A program made the translations under genes and the position numbers. The notes below the pieces were generated by a model. The model was not told the DNA's origin. It ran no database searches and worked only from the letters and a program-made list of their open reading frames with translations. Below, in pieces: positions 1-6,645 of a stretch of 6,681 bases of DNA. Origin of the DNA: CAZAGD01 sp049699975 (GTDB taxonomy: Bacteria > Desulfobacterota > SM23-61); the NCBI GenBank assembly GCA_049699975.1, contig JBNAWB010000196.1:1-6681 (forward strand), written 5' to 3'. Each line of letters begins with the position of its first letter. The stretch's first letter is position 1.

Positions 1-1
1 T

Positions 2-205
2 CTGACCGTCGATCACTTTTGAAATTGGTTCCTACTTCAGGCGGGAGGGAGAGAGGTTCATTAAAATGAGGCACTGGTTCTTTCATTGGTCCGGGCGGGG
101 AATAAAAATTTNNNNNNNNNNNNNNNNNNNNNNNNNNNNNNNNNNNNNCTCCCCCTCCCGCCTGTCTCCTGCTGGTGAGAAAAATTAAAACTGATCGACG
201 GTTAG
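2..205. repeat. Two-block imperfect inverted repeat spanning an assembly gap
   Basis: The outer block at 2-15 (core ACCGTCGATCA, 5-15) is matched in inverted orientation at 192-205 (TGATCGACGGT, 192-202), with 13 of 14 positions complementary and the fourteenth a G-T wobble. A second block at 38-53 (CAGGCGGGAGGGAGAG) is complementary to 149-164 at 15 of 16 positions. Next to the outer block, TTTTGA (17-22) also pairs with TTAAAA (185-190), one pair being a wobble. The segments between the blocks differ in sequence and length (about 5 bases longer on the right). The loop holds 57-111 and the unknown bases. The arms are similar but not identical, so this is not a simple assembly duplication. 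It may be a miniature inverted-repeat element, an intergenic repeat or a structured RNA; I cannot tell which. No protein gene is supported in 1-307. Confidence 0.7.
112..148. other. Assembly gap (run of 37 N)
   Basis: Thirty-seven undetermined bases fall inside the loop of the inverted repeat at 2-205, just before the C-rich start of its right inner arm at 149. The real length is unknown. Scaffolding gaps often form where a hairpin or a multicopy repeat stops short-read assembly, which fits this position. Confidence 0.98.
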
Positions 206-217
206 CTTCATTCTTTG

Positions 218-246
218 TTGACGACAATTTTTTCTCCCTATATACT
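218..246 (+). promoter_or_regulatory. Sigma-A/sigma-70 promoter for the FAH-usp pair
   Basis: A -35 box TTGACG (218-223, 5 of 6 to consensus) and a -10 box TATACT (241-246, 5 of 6) are separated by exactly 17 bases. Transcription would start near 252, leaving a leader of about 55 bases before the FAH start at 308. The -35 box begins 12 bases after the inverted repeat ends. The spacing and match are good enough to call a housekeeping promoter from sequence alone. No operator palindrome is obvious between the -10 box and the start codon. Confidence 0.7.
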
Positions 247-307
247 AAGATAAATAAATTTGCTGAAATTAGTCAAAATATCTACGAAGTTTTAATGAGG
301 GAGGTTA

Positions 308-1264
308 ATGAAGCTTGGAACTTTTGAAGTGGGAGGCAGAAAAATTTTGGGGGCTTTTATTGGTGATTGGGCCATAGATCTGTTTGCTGCTTATTGTGCT
401 TTTTTGGCTGAAGAAGGCCATAAAGAAGCGGAGAACAGAGCGAGAGTCGAGATTGCTAATGATATGTTGGCTTTTATTGAAAAAAACGAGCTCTCTTTGC
501 CCGCAGCTCGCAAAGCTATCGATTTTATGGGCAAAAAAAAATTTCAAGTTCCAGGGTGTGCTTATCCTACTTCTCAAATCAGCTTTCGTGCTTCCCATCG
601 CCCGCCCAAAATTATCTGCACAGGGGTTAATTATGAAGATTACCGCAAACTAATCGGTATATCTTATTCTCCAGTTCCTTTAGTCTTTCTTAAATCTCCT
701 GCGGCAGTCATCGGCCACGAAGAGACTATTTACCTTCCCCAAGGTTACGGGATTTTTTACCACGAATGGGAATTTTCTTGCGTAATTGCCAAGCGATGCC
801 GCTTTGTTCCTAAAGAAAAAGTTGAGGAAGTGATTTTCGGCTATACCATCCTCAATGACATTACAGCCCGATCCCTAGAAGCCACCAACAGGGAATTCCA
901 ACCTTGGGGAAAAAATATGGATACTTTTGCCCCTATGGGGCCCTGGATTGTAACTCCTGAGGAAATGCCTCCTAATCTTTATAATCTCCAAACCATAAGA
1001 AGGCGTAATGGAAAAGTGGAATGTGCTTCCAATACTTCTAATATGAGATTAGGTTTTGGAGATATCATTGAGTTTGTAAGTAATTTCTGGACTTTGGAAC
1101 CTGGAGATGTAATCACCACGGCGACGCCGCCGGCGGGTCCTATTGAACCTGGGGACATAATCGAAGCAGAAATTGAAGGAATCGGAGTGCTGCGCAATAA
1201 AGTAGAGAGCATTCAGGTCGACCAGAAATTTGCAGCGCTAATTAATTTGCAAAATATTGTTTAA
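308..1264 (+). CDS. Fumarylacetoacetate hydrolase (FAH) superfamily protein
   Basis: A 318-residue cytosolic protein with an N-terminal FAH-type region (about 1-95, including GAFIGDWAIDL) and the FAH catalytic fold from about 99 to 302. Family enzymes are Mg2+/Mn2+-dependent hydrolases, decarboxylases, isomerases or dehydratases acting on 2-oxo acids and related compounds. Visible family marks are KIICTGVNY (101-109), PLVFLKSPAAVIG (124-136), the metal ligands E153 and E155 (HEWEF) and D184 (LNDITAR), K202 (WGKNMDTF), GPWIVT (211-216), SNTSNM (241-246) and TLEPGDVIT (262-270). The usual NYxxHxxE catalytic dyad reads NYEDYRKL here, with Y112 and L115 in the His and Glu places, and TGTP reads TATP (271-274). 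The start is supported by AGGGAGG at 298-304, three bases before the ATG. The family is firm; the substrate and reaction cannot be named. Confidence 0.9.
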   Translation: MKLGTFEVGGRKILGAFIGDWAIDLFAAYCAFLAEEGHKEAENRARVEIANDMLAFIEKNELSLPAARKAIDFMGKKKFQVPGCAYPTSQISFRASHRPPKIICTGVNYEDYRKLIGISYSPVPLVFLKSPAAVIGHEETIYLPQGYGIFYHEWEFSCVIAKRCRFVPKEKVEEVIFGYTILNDITARSLEATNREFQPWGKNMDTFAPMGPWIVTPEEMPPNLYNLQTIRRRNGKVECASNTSNMRLGFGDIIEFVSNFWTLEPGDVITTATPPAGPIEPGDIIEAEIEGIGVLRNKVESIQVDQKFAALINLQNIV

Positions 1265-1315
1265 ATTTCCATTCATCTTTTTTATGATAAACAAAAAAAA
1301 GAAAGGAGAAAAAAG

Positions 1316-1774
1316 ATGTATAAAAAGATTTTAGTCCCTTTGGATGGTTCTAAACTGGCCGAGTGCGTTCTGCCCCATGTGCAAACCCTTGCCCAAGGTA
1401 GCAATGTAAAAGAAATAGTTTTTGTCAGGGTGGTAGAGCCTTTTTACCCCCGGGGCGAATTTGTGATTGAAGAATCACAGCAAAAAAAAATCGAGGCAGG
1501 CCATAAAGCTGCAGCTGAAGATTATTTAAAAAAATTAACCGCAGGACTTAATTACGACGGCGTAAAGATTAGTTACGAGGTTCTTTATGGCTCCGTGGCC
1601 GATACTTTAGCCGAATATGTGAATAAGAACCAGATTGATTTGATCGTCATCGCTACCCATGGAAGATCTGGAGTAAGCCGTTGGGTTTGGGGAAGTGTGG
1701 CCGATCGTATCCTCCGTTCGTCCTGTGTGCCGGTGTTAATGGTGCGAGCTCCTGGGTGCGTGCCAGGTATTTAA
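1316..1774 (+). CDS. Universal stress protein, UspA family
   Basis: A single-domain Usp of 152 residues, normal for the family, expected to be a cytosolic dimer that binds ATP or a related nucleotide. The N-terminus MYKKILVPLDGS places the nucleotide-contacting Asp at D10. The C-terminal loop follows the family pattern G-x2-G-x9-G-S: here A113-T-H-G116, nine residues, then G126-S127, followed by VPVLMVR as the last strand. The first Gly of the motif is Ala, a change I expect to be tolerated. The start is fixed by AAAGGAG (1302-1308), seven bases upstream. The gene follows the FAH gene by 51 bases on the same strand with no terminator or promoter visible between them, so co-transcription is likely. 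Its physiological role cannot be read from sequence; Usp proteins generally act in stress survival or signalling. Confidence 0.93.
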   Translation: MYKKILVPLDGSKLAECVLPHVQTLAQGSNVKEIVFVRVVEPFYPRGEFVIEESQQKKIEAGHKAAAEDYLKKLTAGLNYDGVKISYEVLYGSVADTLAEYVNKNQIDLIVIATHGRSGVSRWVWGSVADRILRSSCVPVLMVRAPGCVPGI

Positions 1775-1783
1775 GATAAACTT

Positions 1784-3691
1784 CTATTTTCTTAAAATCC
1801 TTTTATCTCCTACGCGCAGAGTGATTTTCTGGGCGTCCAGGTATTCCATTAAAGGAATGGCGTACTTGCGGGAGACTTGCGTCATTTCTTTAAACTGCGC
1901 TGGGCTCATTTCTTTTTGCTCTTGGAGGAACCTAATTACTTTGCTTTCGAGTTCAGCTATTGCTGGACGGTGAAAGTAGAGATCATCTTTAACTCTCACT
2001 AAAATACCTTCTCTGGTTAAAAGCTGCAGGACGGGTTTTAAATCAGTTGGAGACACTTTCAGTTCGGAAATAATTTCTTTTACCGTAGGAGGTTGCAGAG
2101 CGGCCTTAGCCAAAAGCTTAATTATTTTTTGGCGCAGATCTTTCTCTTCCTCTTTAAGAGAGATCGTATGGGAAGCAAGGCGGAGGAGATCTTTTTCGAC
2201 GACTATTTTTTTCTCCCTTGTCAGTAAAGAAAGGAGATGCTGAAAAAGGCGCGAATCCATCTGGGCTGGCAGTTTACTTTTTAACTCTTCTTTGGAGGCC
2301 CCTAGTTGCAGTGGATTCTGGAGGTGAAATTCTCTTAGGAAGTTAAGGCAAGATTCTTTTAACTCATTCATTATCTGGGGATGTAAATAGCGCAGGCGGT
2401 CCCCATCATAGGTGAGAATTTCTCCTTTGGAACTTAATAAGTCTACCAAAGATTTTAATTCCCCAGGAGCTAAGTTCAAGCGCATTACCATTTCGTTAAA
2501 CGAAAGTCCTCCAGGCCCAGCTTTCCAGAGGTGTAATTTAATTTTTTCTTCCGGGGAAGATTTAAGCAATATATCCAATTCCGATTTGAGGTTTGGAGAA
2601 AGACGTTTGTACCGCGTAGGGAAAGCATCGAGAATTTCTCCACCGCCGATAGTGATTACGGGAGAATAACTGCGCATCACGAAACGGTCTCCCGCTAAGG
2701 CAATGGTGGGTTCTTCAAGTAAAAGCCGAATATAAGCTTCTTCTCCAGGTTTAATTTCTTCTGCTCCCAGAATAAGAATTCTTCCCAAAACTTCCATGGT
2801 GCCCACATGCAGGCGTACTCTGTTCCTGTTTTTCAACGGCTTGGGAGCGCTGGGCAAAAGATTAAAGACAGCATCCAAGGCGTTGGTCGCCCGCAGAGTT
2901 TGGGCCTGAACCAAGACCTCGCCCCGGGTAATGGCTGACTTTTCCAAACCCTGGAGGTTGACACCAGCCCGGGTACCAGCAGTGGCTACCTCAACCGGTT
3001 TCCCATGAATCTGAATTCCTCTAACCTTCGTCTCCAAACCAGAGGGAAGGATTTCTAGATTATCTCCAATAGAAACTTTTCCCGAAACGACTGTACCCGT
3101 TACCACCGTGCCGAAGCCTTTCATGGTGAAAACGCGATCAATGGGCAGGCGGAAGATGCCTTCTGGTGATCGTTCTTCCACTTCCTGAGCAAGTCTATCA
3201 ATTTCACGTACAAAATCTGTTATCCCTTCTCCTGTTATCGAAGAAACCGGAATTATGGCTGAATTTTCGAGAAATGTTCCCTGCAGAAATTCTCTTATCT
3301 CTTCCCTTACCAATTCCAGCCAATCTTTTTCTACCAGGTCAATCTTGGTAAGAGCCACTAAGCCTTTCTTGACGCGCAAGAGTTTACATATGTCTAAGTG
3401 CTCCCGGGTTTGGGGCATGATGCCTTCGTCAGCAGCAATTACCAAAGCTACTAGGTCAATTCCAGTTGCCCCCGCCACCATGTGATGGACAAATTTTTCA
3501 TGCCCCGGAACATCAACGATGCTAATGGAAATTCCACTGGGCAGAGTCATAGCGGCAAAACCAAGCTCAATGGTGATTCCGCGTTCTTTTTCTTCTTTGA
3601 GCCGGTCACAGTCCACACCCGTTAAGGCCTTAATTAAGGTGGTCTTTCCATGATCAATATGTCCAGCCGTCCCTAATACTATATGCTTCAT
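1784..3691 (-). CDS. selB: Selenocysteine-specific translation elongation factor SelB
   Basis: SelB is a GTPase that carries selenocysteyl-tRNA to the ribosome at UGA codons marked by a SECIS hairpin in the mRNA. At 635 residues it has the full bacterial length. GTPase motifs are GHIDHGKT (10-17), RGIT (37-40), DVPGHE (60-65), TKID (115-118) and SSITGEG (150-156). Beta-barrel domains II and III follow (about 180-260 and 265-365; FRLPIDRVFTMKGFGTVVTG is typical). The C-terminal part (about 375-635) reads as four winged-helix modules, and the last carries the SECIS-binding-type stretch SRKYAIPLMEYLD (607-619). The ATG is set by the canonical MKHIVLGTAGHIDHGKT start and no in-frame alternative start lies just upstream. 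No Shine-Dalgarno sequence precedes it, unlike the other three genes. The stop is TAG. It lies downstream of the UPF0182 gene; selA and the tRNA-Sec gene are absent here. Confidence 0.97.
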   Translation of the reverse strand: MKHIVLGTAGHIDHGKTTLIKALTGVDCDRLKEEKERGITIELGFAAMTLPSGISISIVDVPGHEKFVHHMVAGATGIDLVALVIAADEGIMPQTREHLDICKLLRVKKGLVALTKIDLVEKDWLELVREEIREFLQGTFLENSAIIPVSSITGEGITDFVREIDRLAQEVEERSPEGIFRLPIDRVFTMKGFGTVVTGTVVSGKVSIGDNLEILPSGLETKVRGIQIHGKPVEVATAGTRAGVNLQGLEKSAITRGEVLVQAQTLRATNALDAVFNLLPSAPKPLKNRNRVRLHVGTMEVLGRILILGAEEIKPGEEAYIRLLLEEPTIALAGDRFVMRSYSPVITIGGGEILDAFPTRYKRLSPNLKSELDILLKSSPEEKIKLHLWKAGPGGLSFNEMVMRLNLAPGELKSLVDLLSSKGEILTYDGDRLRYLHPQIMNELKESCLNFLREFHLQNPLQLGASKEELKSKLPAQMDSRLFQHLLSLLTREKKIVVEKDLLRLASHTISLKEEEKDLRQKIIKLLAKAALQPPTVKEIISELKVSPTDLKPVLQLLTREGILVRVKDDLYFHRPAIAELESKVIRFLQEQKEMSPAQFKEMTQVSRKYAIPLMEYLDAQKITLRVGDKRILRK

Positions 3692-3703
3692 GAATTTATT
3701 ATG

Positions 3704-3818
3704 GTCACAGAGATCATAGAGCTCACTGAGAAATTTCTTATAATTTTCTAAAAGGGAAGGAAGATTAATTAGCTTTATTCCAGCTTTGCCGCTCTGTGCC
3801 CTCAGTATCCTCTGTGGC
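3704..3818. repeat. Palindromic intergenic element with 9-base periodic arms
   Basis: The left arm (3704-3730) is three 9-base units: GTCACAGAG, ATCATAGAG, CTCACTGAG. The right arm (3792-3818) is three units of the opposite sense: CTCTGTGCC, CTCAGTATC, CTCTGTGGC. The arms are inverted copies at roughly 18 of 27 positions, and the best match is in the outermost unit. The centre (3731-3791) is A/T-rich. The element fills most of the 137-base gap between the UPF0182 stop and the selB start. The pattern resembles dispersed CTCTGTG-type palindromes I recall from environmental bacterial genomes, though I cannot verify that here. It has no transposase and no U-tract, so it is not a standard terminator. 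Read on the minus strand it would lie in the selB leader. Confidence 0.7.
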
Positions 3819-3828
3819 TATTAAAAAT

Positions 3829-6570
3829 TTATTTCTTTTTCTCCAAAGCTTTCAGGGATTCTTCCATCTTTTGTAGTTCTTCTCCATACCCTGCCCAATT
3901 TCCCTGGCGCAAAAATTCTTTCGCCTTCCGATAATGTTCTAACGCTTCTCCCGCAATCTCGGCTAAAGATTTCTCTTTTAGCGGCGGCGCGGCTTCCGCC
4001 AATTTGGGGGCTATTCTTTCCTTAATCCTTTCGCCCCCGAAAATGCGTTGCAGACTCAATTCCAGATTTTCTTCCATAGCCAAAGAATTACCAAAAGCGA
4101 CTATAACTCGTTTCAACTCGGGCAGGCTTCCTTTTTCGGCGGCCAAGTAAAGAGGCTCTACATAAAGAATTGATTTTTCAATGGGGATAGCCAGTAAATT
4201 CCCGCGAATAACCTGGGAGCCTCTTTGGTTCCAAAGAGAAAGCTGTTTGGATATTTCCGCGTCTTGGTCAATGCGTGCTTCAATCTGTCTGGGGCCAAAG
4301 ACTAACTTTTGTTTGGGAAAACGATAGACTATTAATTTCCCATAATGCGGACTATCACAGCGGGCCGCCAACCAGGCCGACATATTATCTTTGCGACTGG
4401 GAGTAAAAGGCAGCAGCAAAACAAATTCTTCTTTCTTCTCTTCCGGTAGCTTCATGATTGTGTAATAGGGCTGCATCTCTTGTTCTCCCCCAGGTCCAGG
4501 GCGCCGCGGGATGGCCCAGAGGTCTTCCTTATTATAAAAAACTTGAGGGTCTTCCATATGGTAAGTGCTGTACATCCGGGCCTGGATAGAAAGCAGGCCT
4601 GGAGGATACCGCACATGGTTCTGCAGCTCTGCGGGCATCTCGGCCAGGGGTTTTAAAATCCCGGGGAAAATTTTAGCATAAGTTTTGATGATGGGATCTT
4701 GCGGATCACTTATATAAAGAGCTATTGTACCATCATAAGCATCTACCAGAGCTTTGACGGAGTTGCGGATGTAATTGCCCATTTGGCGGATAGGCTCAGA
4801 ATAAGGGAATCGATCGGTCGTTGTATATCCATCTATGAACCAAATTAAACGTCCCTCAGGTGATATTACCAAATAAGGATCGGAATCCAACTTCAAAAAA
4901 GGAGCGACCCGATTAACTCGATCCATAATCTTGCGGTAATACATCACCCGGCTTTCAGAAGTAAGATCGTTGGAAAGTAAAATAGTAAAGGAGCCAAAGC
5001 GTACAGCAAAGAGTAGTTTCCTGAAAAAAGATAAAGGCACACCTCCTCGGCCAATATATTGGGTATAAACGTTTTTCTCCCCTACGGGATAATCAAACTC
5101 CGGTCTTTTGGTGCGCACAAAAACATACTCATTAGAAATCTCTCCGTAATAGATTTCTGGCCTGGTTACTTTAATATCGGCGGAAGCAACTGGAGGAATA
5201 TCTTTGATGAAGAATTCGGGCAGCCCTTCGCGGGTTATGCGATTTACAGGACCAAGCACTACTCCATAACCATGTGTATAAGTGAGGTGTTCGTTGACCC
5301 AGGTCCGGGCTGGCAAGGCGGCATAGGATAGTTCCCGTGGTGAAAGCATAACCTGCCGGTATTCACCATTCACATAATAGCGGTCATTGTCCACATCCAC
5401 AAACTTATAATAAGTGCGAATTTCCTGGAGTTGGCTGTAAGTCGTGAGCAGAGGAGCATGATCCCAAAGGCGGATATTCTTAATCGTTAGATCATTTTTA
5501 GTAAGGTCTTCGCGGGTCAAATTTTCTTCGGCTGGAAATTCGCGGTCTTCAATGCTGTTTAGCTGATAGGCGAGGCGAGTATATTTAATGTTTTGTTCAA
5601 GGAATGGTTTTTCTAAGACGAATTCGTTGGGAACTACTTTAAATTTTTGCACTATCCCAGGATAAATCCCCGTCCCCATAATTAGGGTGAGTAAAAAAGC
5701 TGCCATACCTATACCTGGTAATCGCCAGTCGCTGCGCCAGATTAAAGAAAGAATGGAAAGACCACAGAATACGGTTACCCCCATTAAAAATTTTAGCACC
5801 CAGAGTTGCGTAGTTACGTCGGTATATCCAGGGCCAAATACCACTCCTCGCTTAGTAAAAAGCAGCTCAAATAGCTCAAGCCAAACTCCCCAAGTACCTA
5901 AGAAAAATGTACAAGCTACCAGGATGGCCAAATGCCAGCGAGCGGGCTTGGTTATGCGCCCCAAACGAGGAGGGGTAAATTGAAAAGAGCGGCGGAAAAA
6001 ATAGACCAAAGCGGTAGCAATGGTGGTAATAATTAGCACAGTCATGAGCCAGCCGTAAATGTACTTAAGAAAAGGGAATTGAAAAACATAGAAACTAATA
6101 TCTCGGTTAAAAAGAGGATCAGGGAGCCCAAAAGGGGTGGCGTGCCCATAACGTAGATAATTTTCCCATTGTCCGGCTCCCCGCAAAGCTGCAAACAGGC
6201 TAAAGAGGAGAGATCCTAAAAGAATCAAAGGAAATAAAGGCTGTTTCCTTGGTTCCCAGGGAGGGAGGTGGATTAAATCATCTTCATCAATCCAGTACTC
6301 TTTACTTGATAAACGATCGGCCAGGTAAAGATTCAGGAAGAAAATTAAAAAGAAACCCAGCCCAAATAGAAGAGCAACTTTTAATTGGGCGAAGAAGGTA
6401 ATAGTGAAGACTTTCTCGAAGCCCACTTCCTGAAACCAGTACCAATCTGTGATTAACTCCACAGCCCTCCAAAATAGGGAGATAAAAACTAAGGCAGCGA
6501 TGAAGATGATCCCCCCCAGGGCAGGGCGTAAGGGGGAACCGGGATTGCGTATGTCTCTTAATGGACTCAT
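3829..6570 (-). CDS. UPF0182 family integral membrane protein
   Basis: A 913-residue protein of the UPF0182/COG1615 family, whose biochemical function I do not know to be established. Seven hydrophobic helices are visible at about 17-40, 56-84, 111-130, 170-192, 213-237, 256-278 and 284-307. Arg/Lys-rich stretches at 1-16, 85-110, 193-212 and around 279-283 point to a cytoplasmic N-terminus, which places the roughly 600-residue C-terminal part outside the membrane. That part carries family-typical blocks, including NIRLWDHAPLLTTYSQLQEIR (within 365-385), RQVMLSPRELSYAALPARTW (405-424), YTHGYGVV (431-438) and LIWFIDGYTTTDRFPYS (575-591). The C-terminus (about 868-913) is a charged helical segment with ALEHYRKAKEFLRQGNWAGY. 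No signal peptide is needed because helix 1 anchors the protein. The start is supported by AAAGGA (6579-6584), eight bases upstream, and by the promoter at 6617-6645. Length is normal for the family and the frame is intact. Confidence 0.93.
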   Translation of the reverse strand: MSPLRDIRNPGSPLRPALGGIIFIAALVFISLFWRAVELITDWYWFQEVGFEKVFTITFFAQLKVALLFGLGFFLIFFLNLYLADRLSSKEYWIDEDDLIHLPPWEPRKQPLFPLILLGSLLFSLFAALRGAGQWENYLRYGHATPFGLPDPLFNRDISFYVFQFPFLKYIYGWLMTVLIITTIATALVYFFRRSFQFTPPRLGRITKPARWHLAILVACTFFLGTWGVWLELFELLFTKRGVVFGPGYTDVTTQLWVLKFLMGVTVFCGLSILSLIWRSDWRLPGIGMAAFLLTLIMGTGIYPGIVQKFKVVPNEFVLEKPFLEQNIKYTRLAYQLNSIEDREFPAEENLTREDLTKNDLTIKNIRLWDHAPLLTTYSQLQEIRTYYKFVDVDNDRYYVNGEYRQVMLSPRELSYAALPARTWVNEHLTYTHGYGVVLGPVNRITREGLPEFFIKDIPPVASADIKVTRPEIYYGEISNEYVFVRTKRPEFDYPVGEKNVYTQYIGRGGVPLSFFRKLLFAVRFGSFTILLSNDLTSESRVMYYRKIMDRVNRVAPFLKLDSDPYLVISPEGRLIWFIDGYTTTDRFPYSEPIRQMGNYIRNSVKALVDAYDGTIALYISDPQDPIIKTYAKIFPGILKPLAEMPAELQNHVRYPPGLLSIQARMYSTYHMEDPQVFYNKEDLWAIPRRPGPGGEQEMQPYYTIMKLPEEKKEEFVLLLPFTPSRKDNMSAWLAARCDSPHYGKLIVYRFPKQKLVFGPRQIEARIDQDAEISKQLSLWNQRGSQVIRGNLLAIPIEKSILYVEPLYLAAEKGSLPELKRVIVAFGNSLAMEENLELSLQRIFGGERIKERIAPKLAEAAPPLKEKSLAEIAGEALEHYRKAKEFLRQGNWAGYGEELQKMEESLKALEKKK

Positions 6571-6616
6571 AACAATTTTCCTTTATTTTTTGATGCGGAG
6601 AAGCAAAATTTTAATA

Positions 6617-6645
6617 AGTATAGCAGATGGGTAAAACCTTAACAA
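6617..6645 (-). promoter_or_regulatory. Extended -10 promoter for the UPF0182 gene (and possibly selB)
   Basis: Read on the minus strand, a -10 box TATACT (6617-6622) is preceded by TGC, giving the extended TGnTATACT form. A -35 box TTGTTA (6640-6645, 4 of 6 to consensus) lies exactly 17 bases upstream. Transcription would start near 6610, giving a leader of about 40 bases that contains the AAAGGA ribosome-binding site. The stronger-looking TTGATT just upstream sits 21 bases from the -10 box, too far for normal use. Since no clear promoter was found directly before selB, this one may also serve selB by read-through. Confidence 0.65.

Noticed and set aside
1..69. Open reading frame running in from the left edge to a TGA at 67-69, starting SDRRSLLKLVPTSGGRE
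   Set aside because: Only 22 codons, lies wholly within the inverted repeat and resembles no protein I recognise; a similar reading appears from the opposite arm simply because the DNA is repeated. It could be the tail of an upstream gene, but nothing supports it.
1..307. CRISPR array, tRNA (including tRNA-Sec) or riboswitch upstream of the FAH gene
   Set aside because: No direct repeats of constant length and spacing, no tRNA-like T-arm or CCA end, and no recognised riboswitch core; the repeats present are inverted.
979..1212. Minus-strand open frame within the FAH gene, and other long frames opposite or shifted from the four genes
   Set aside because: They overlap strongly conserved genes, lack ribosome-binding sites and family resemblance, and are best explained as shadows of the real coding frames.
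1751..1790. Possible intrinsic terminator at the end of usp
   Set aside because: The stem is only five base pairs with a seven-base loop, lies before the stop codon, and the following T-rich stretch is interrupted by A and G residues.
3739..3800. Possible selB promoter inside the palindromic element (TATAAG on the minus strand)
   Set aside because: The -10-like box has no acceptable -35 sequence at 16 to 18 bases upstream, and A/T-rich DNA gives such matches easily.
5476..5520. Three tandem five-residue units (LTRED, LTKND, LTIKN) in the UPF0182 protein
   Set aside because: This position in the family normally carries a similar LT..DL..N..TI.NIRLWD stretch, so it is probably ordinary family sequence and not a recent expansion; the DNA units are not alike.
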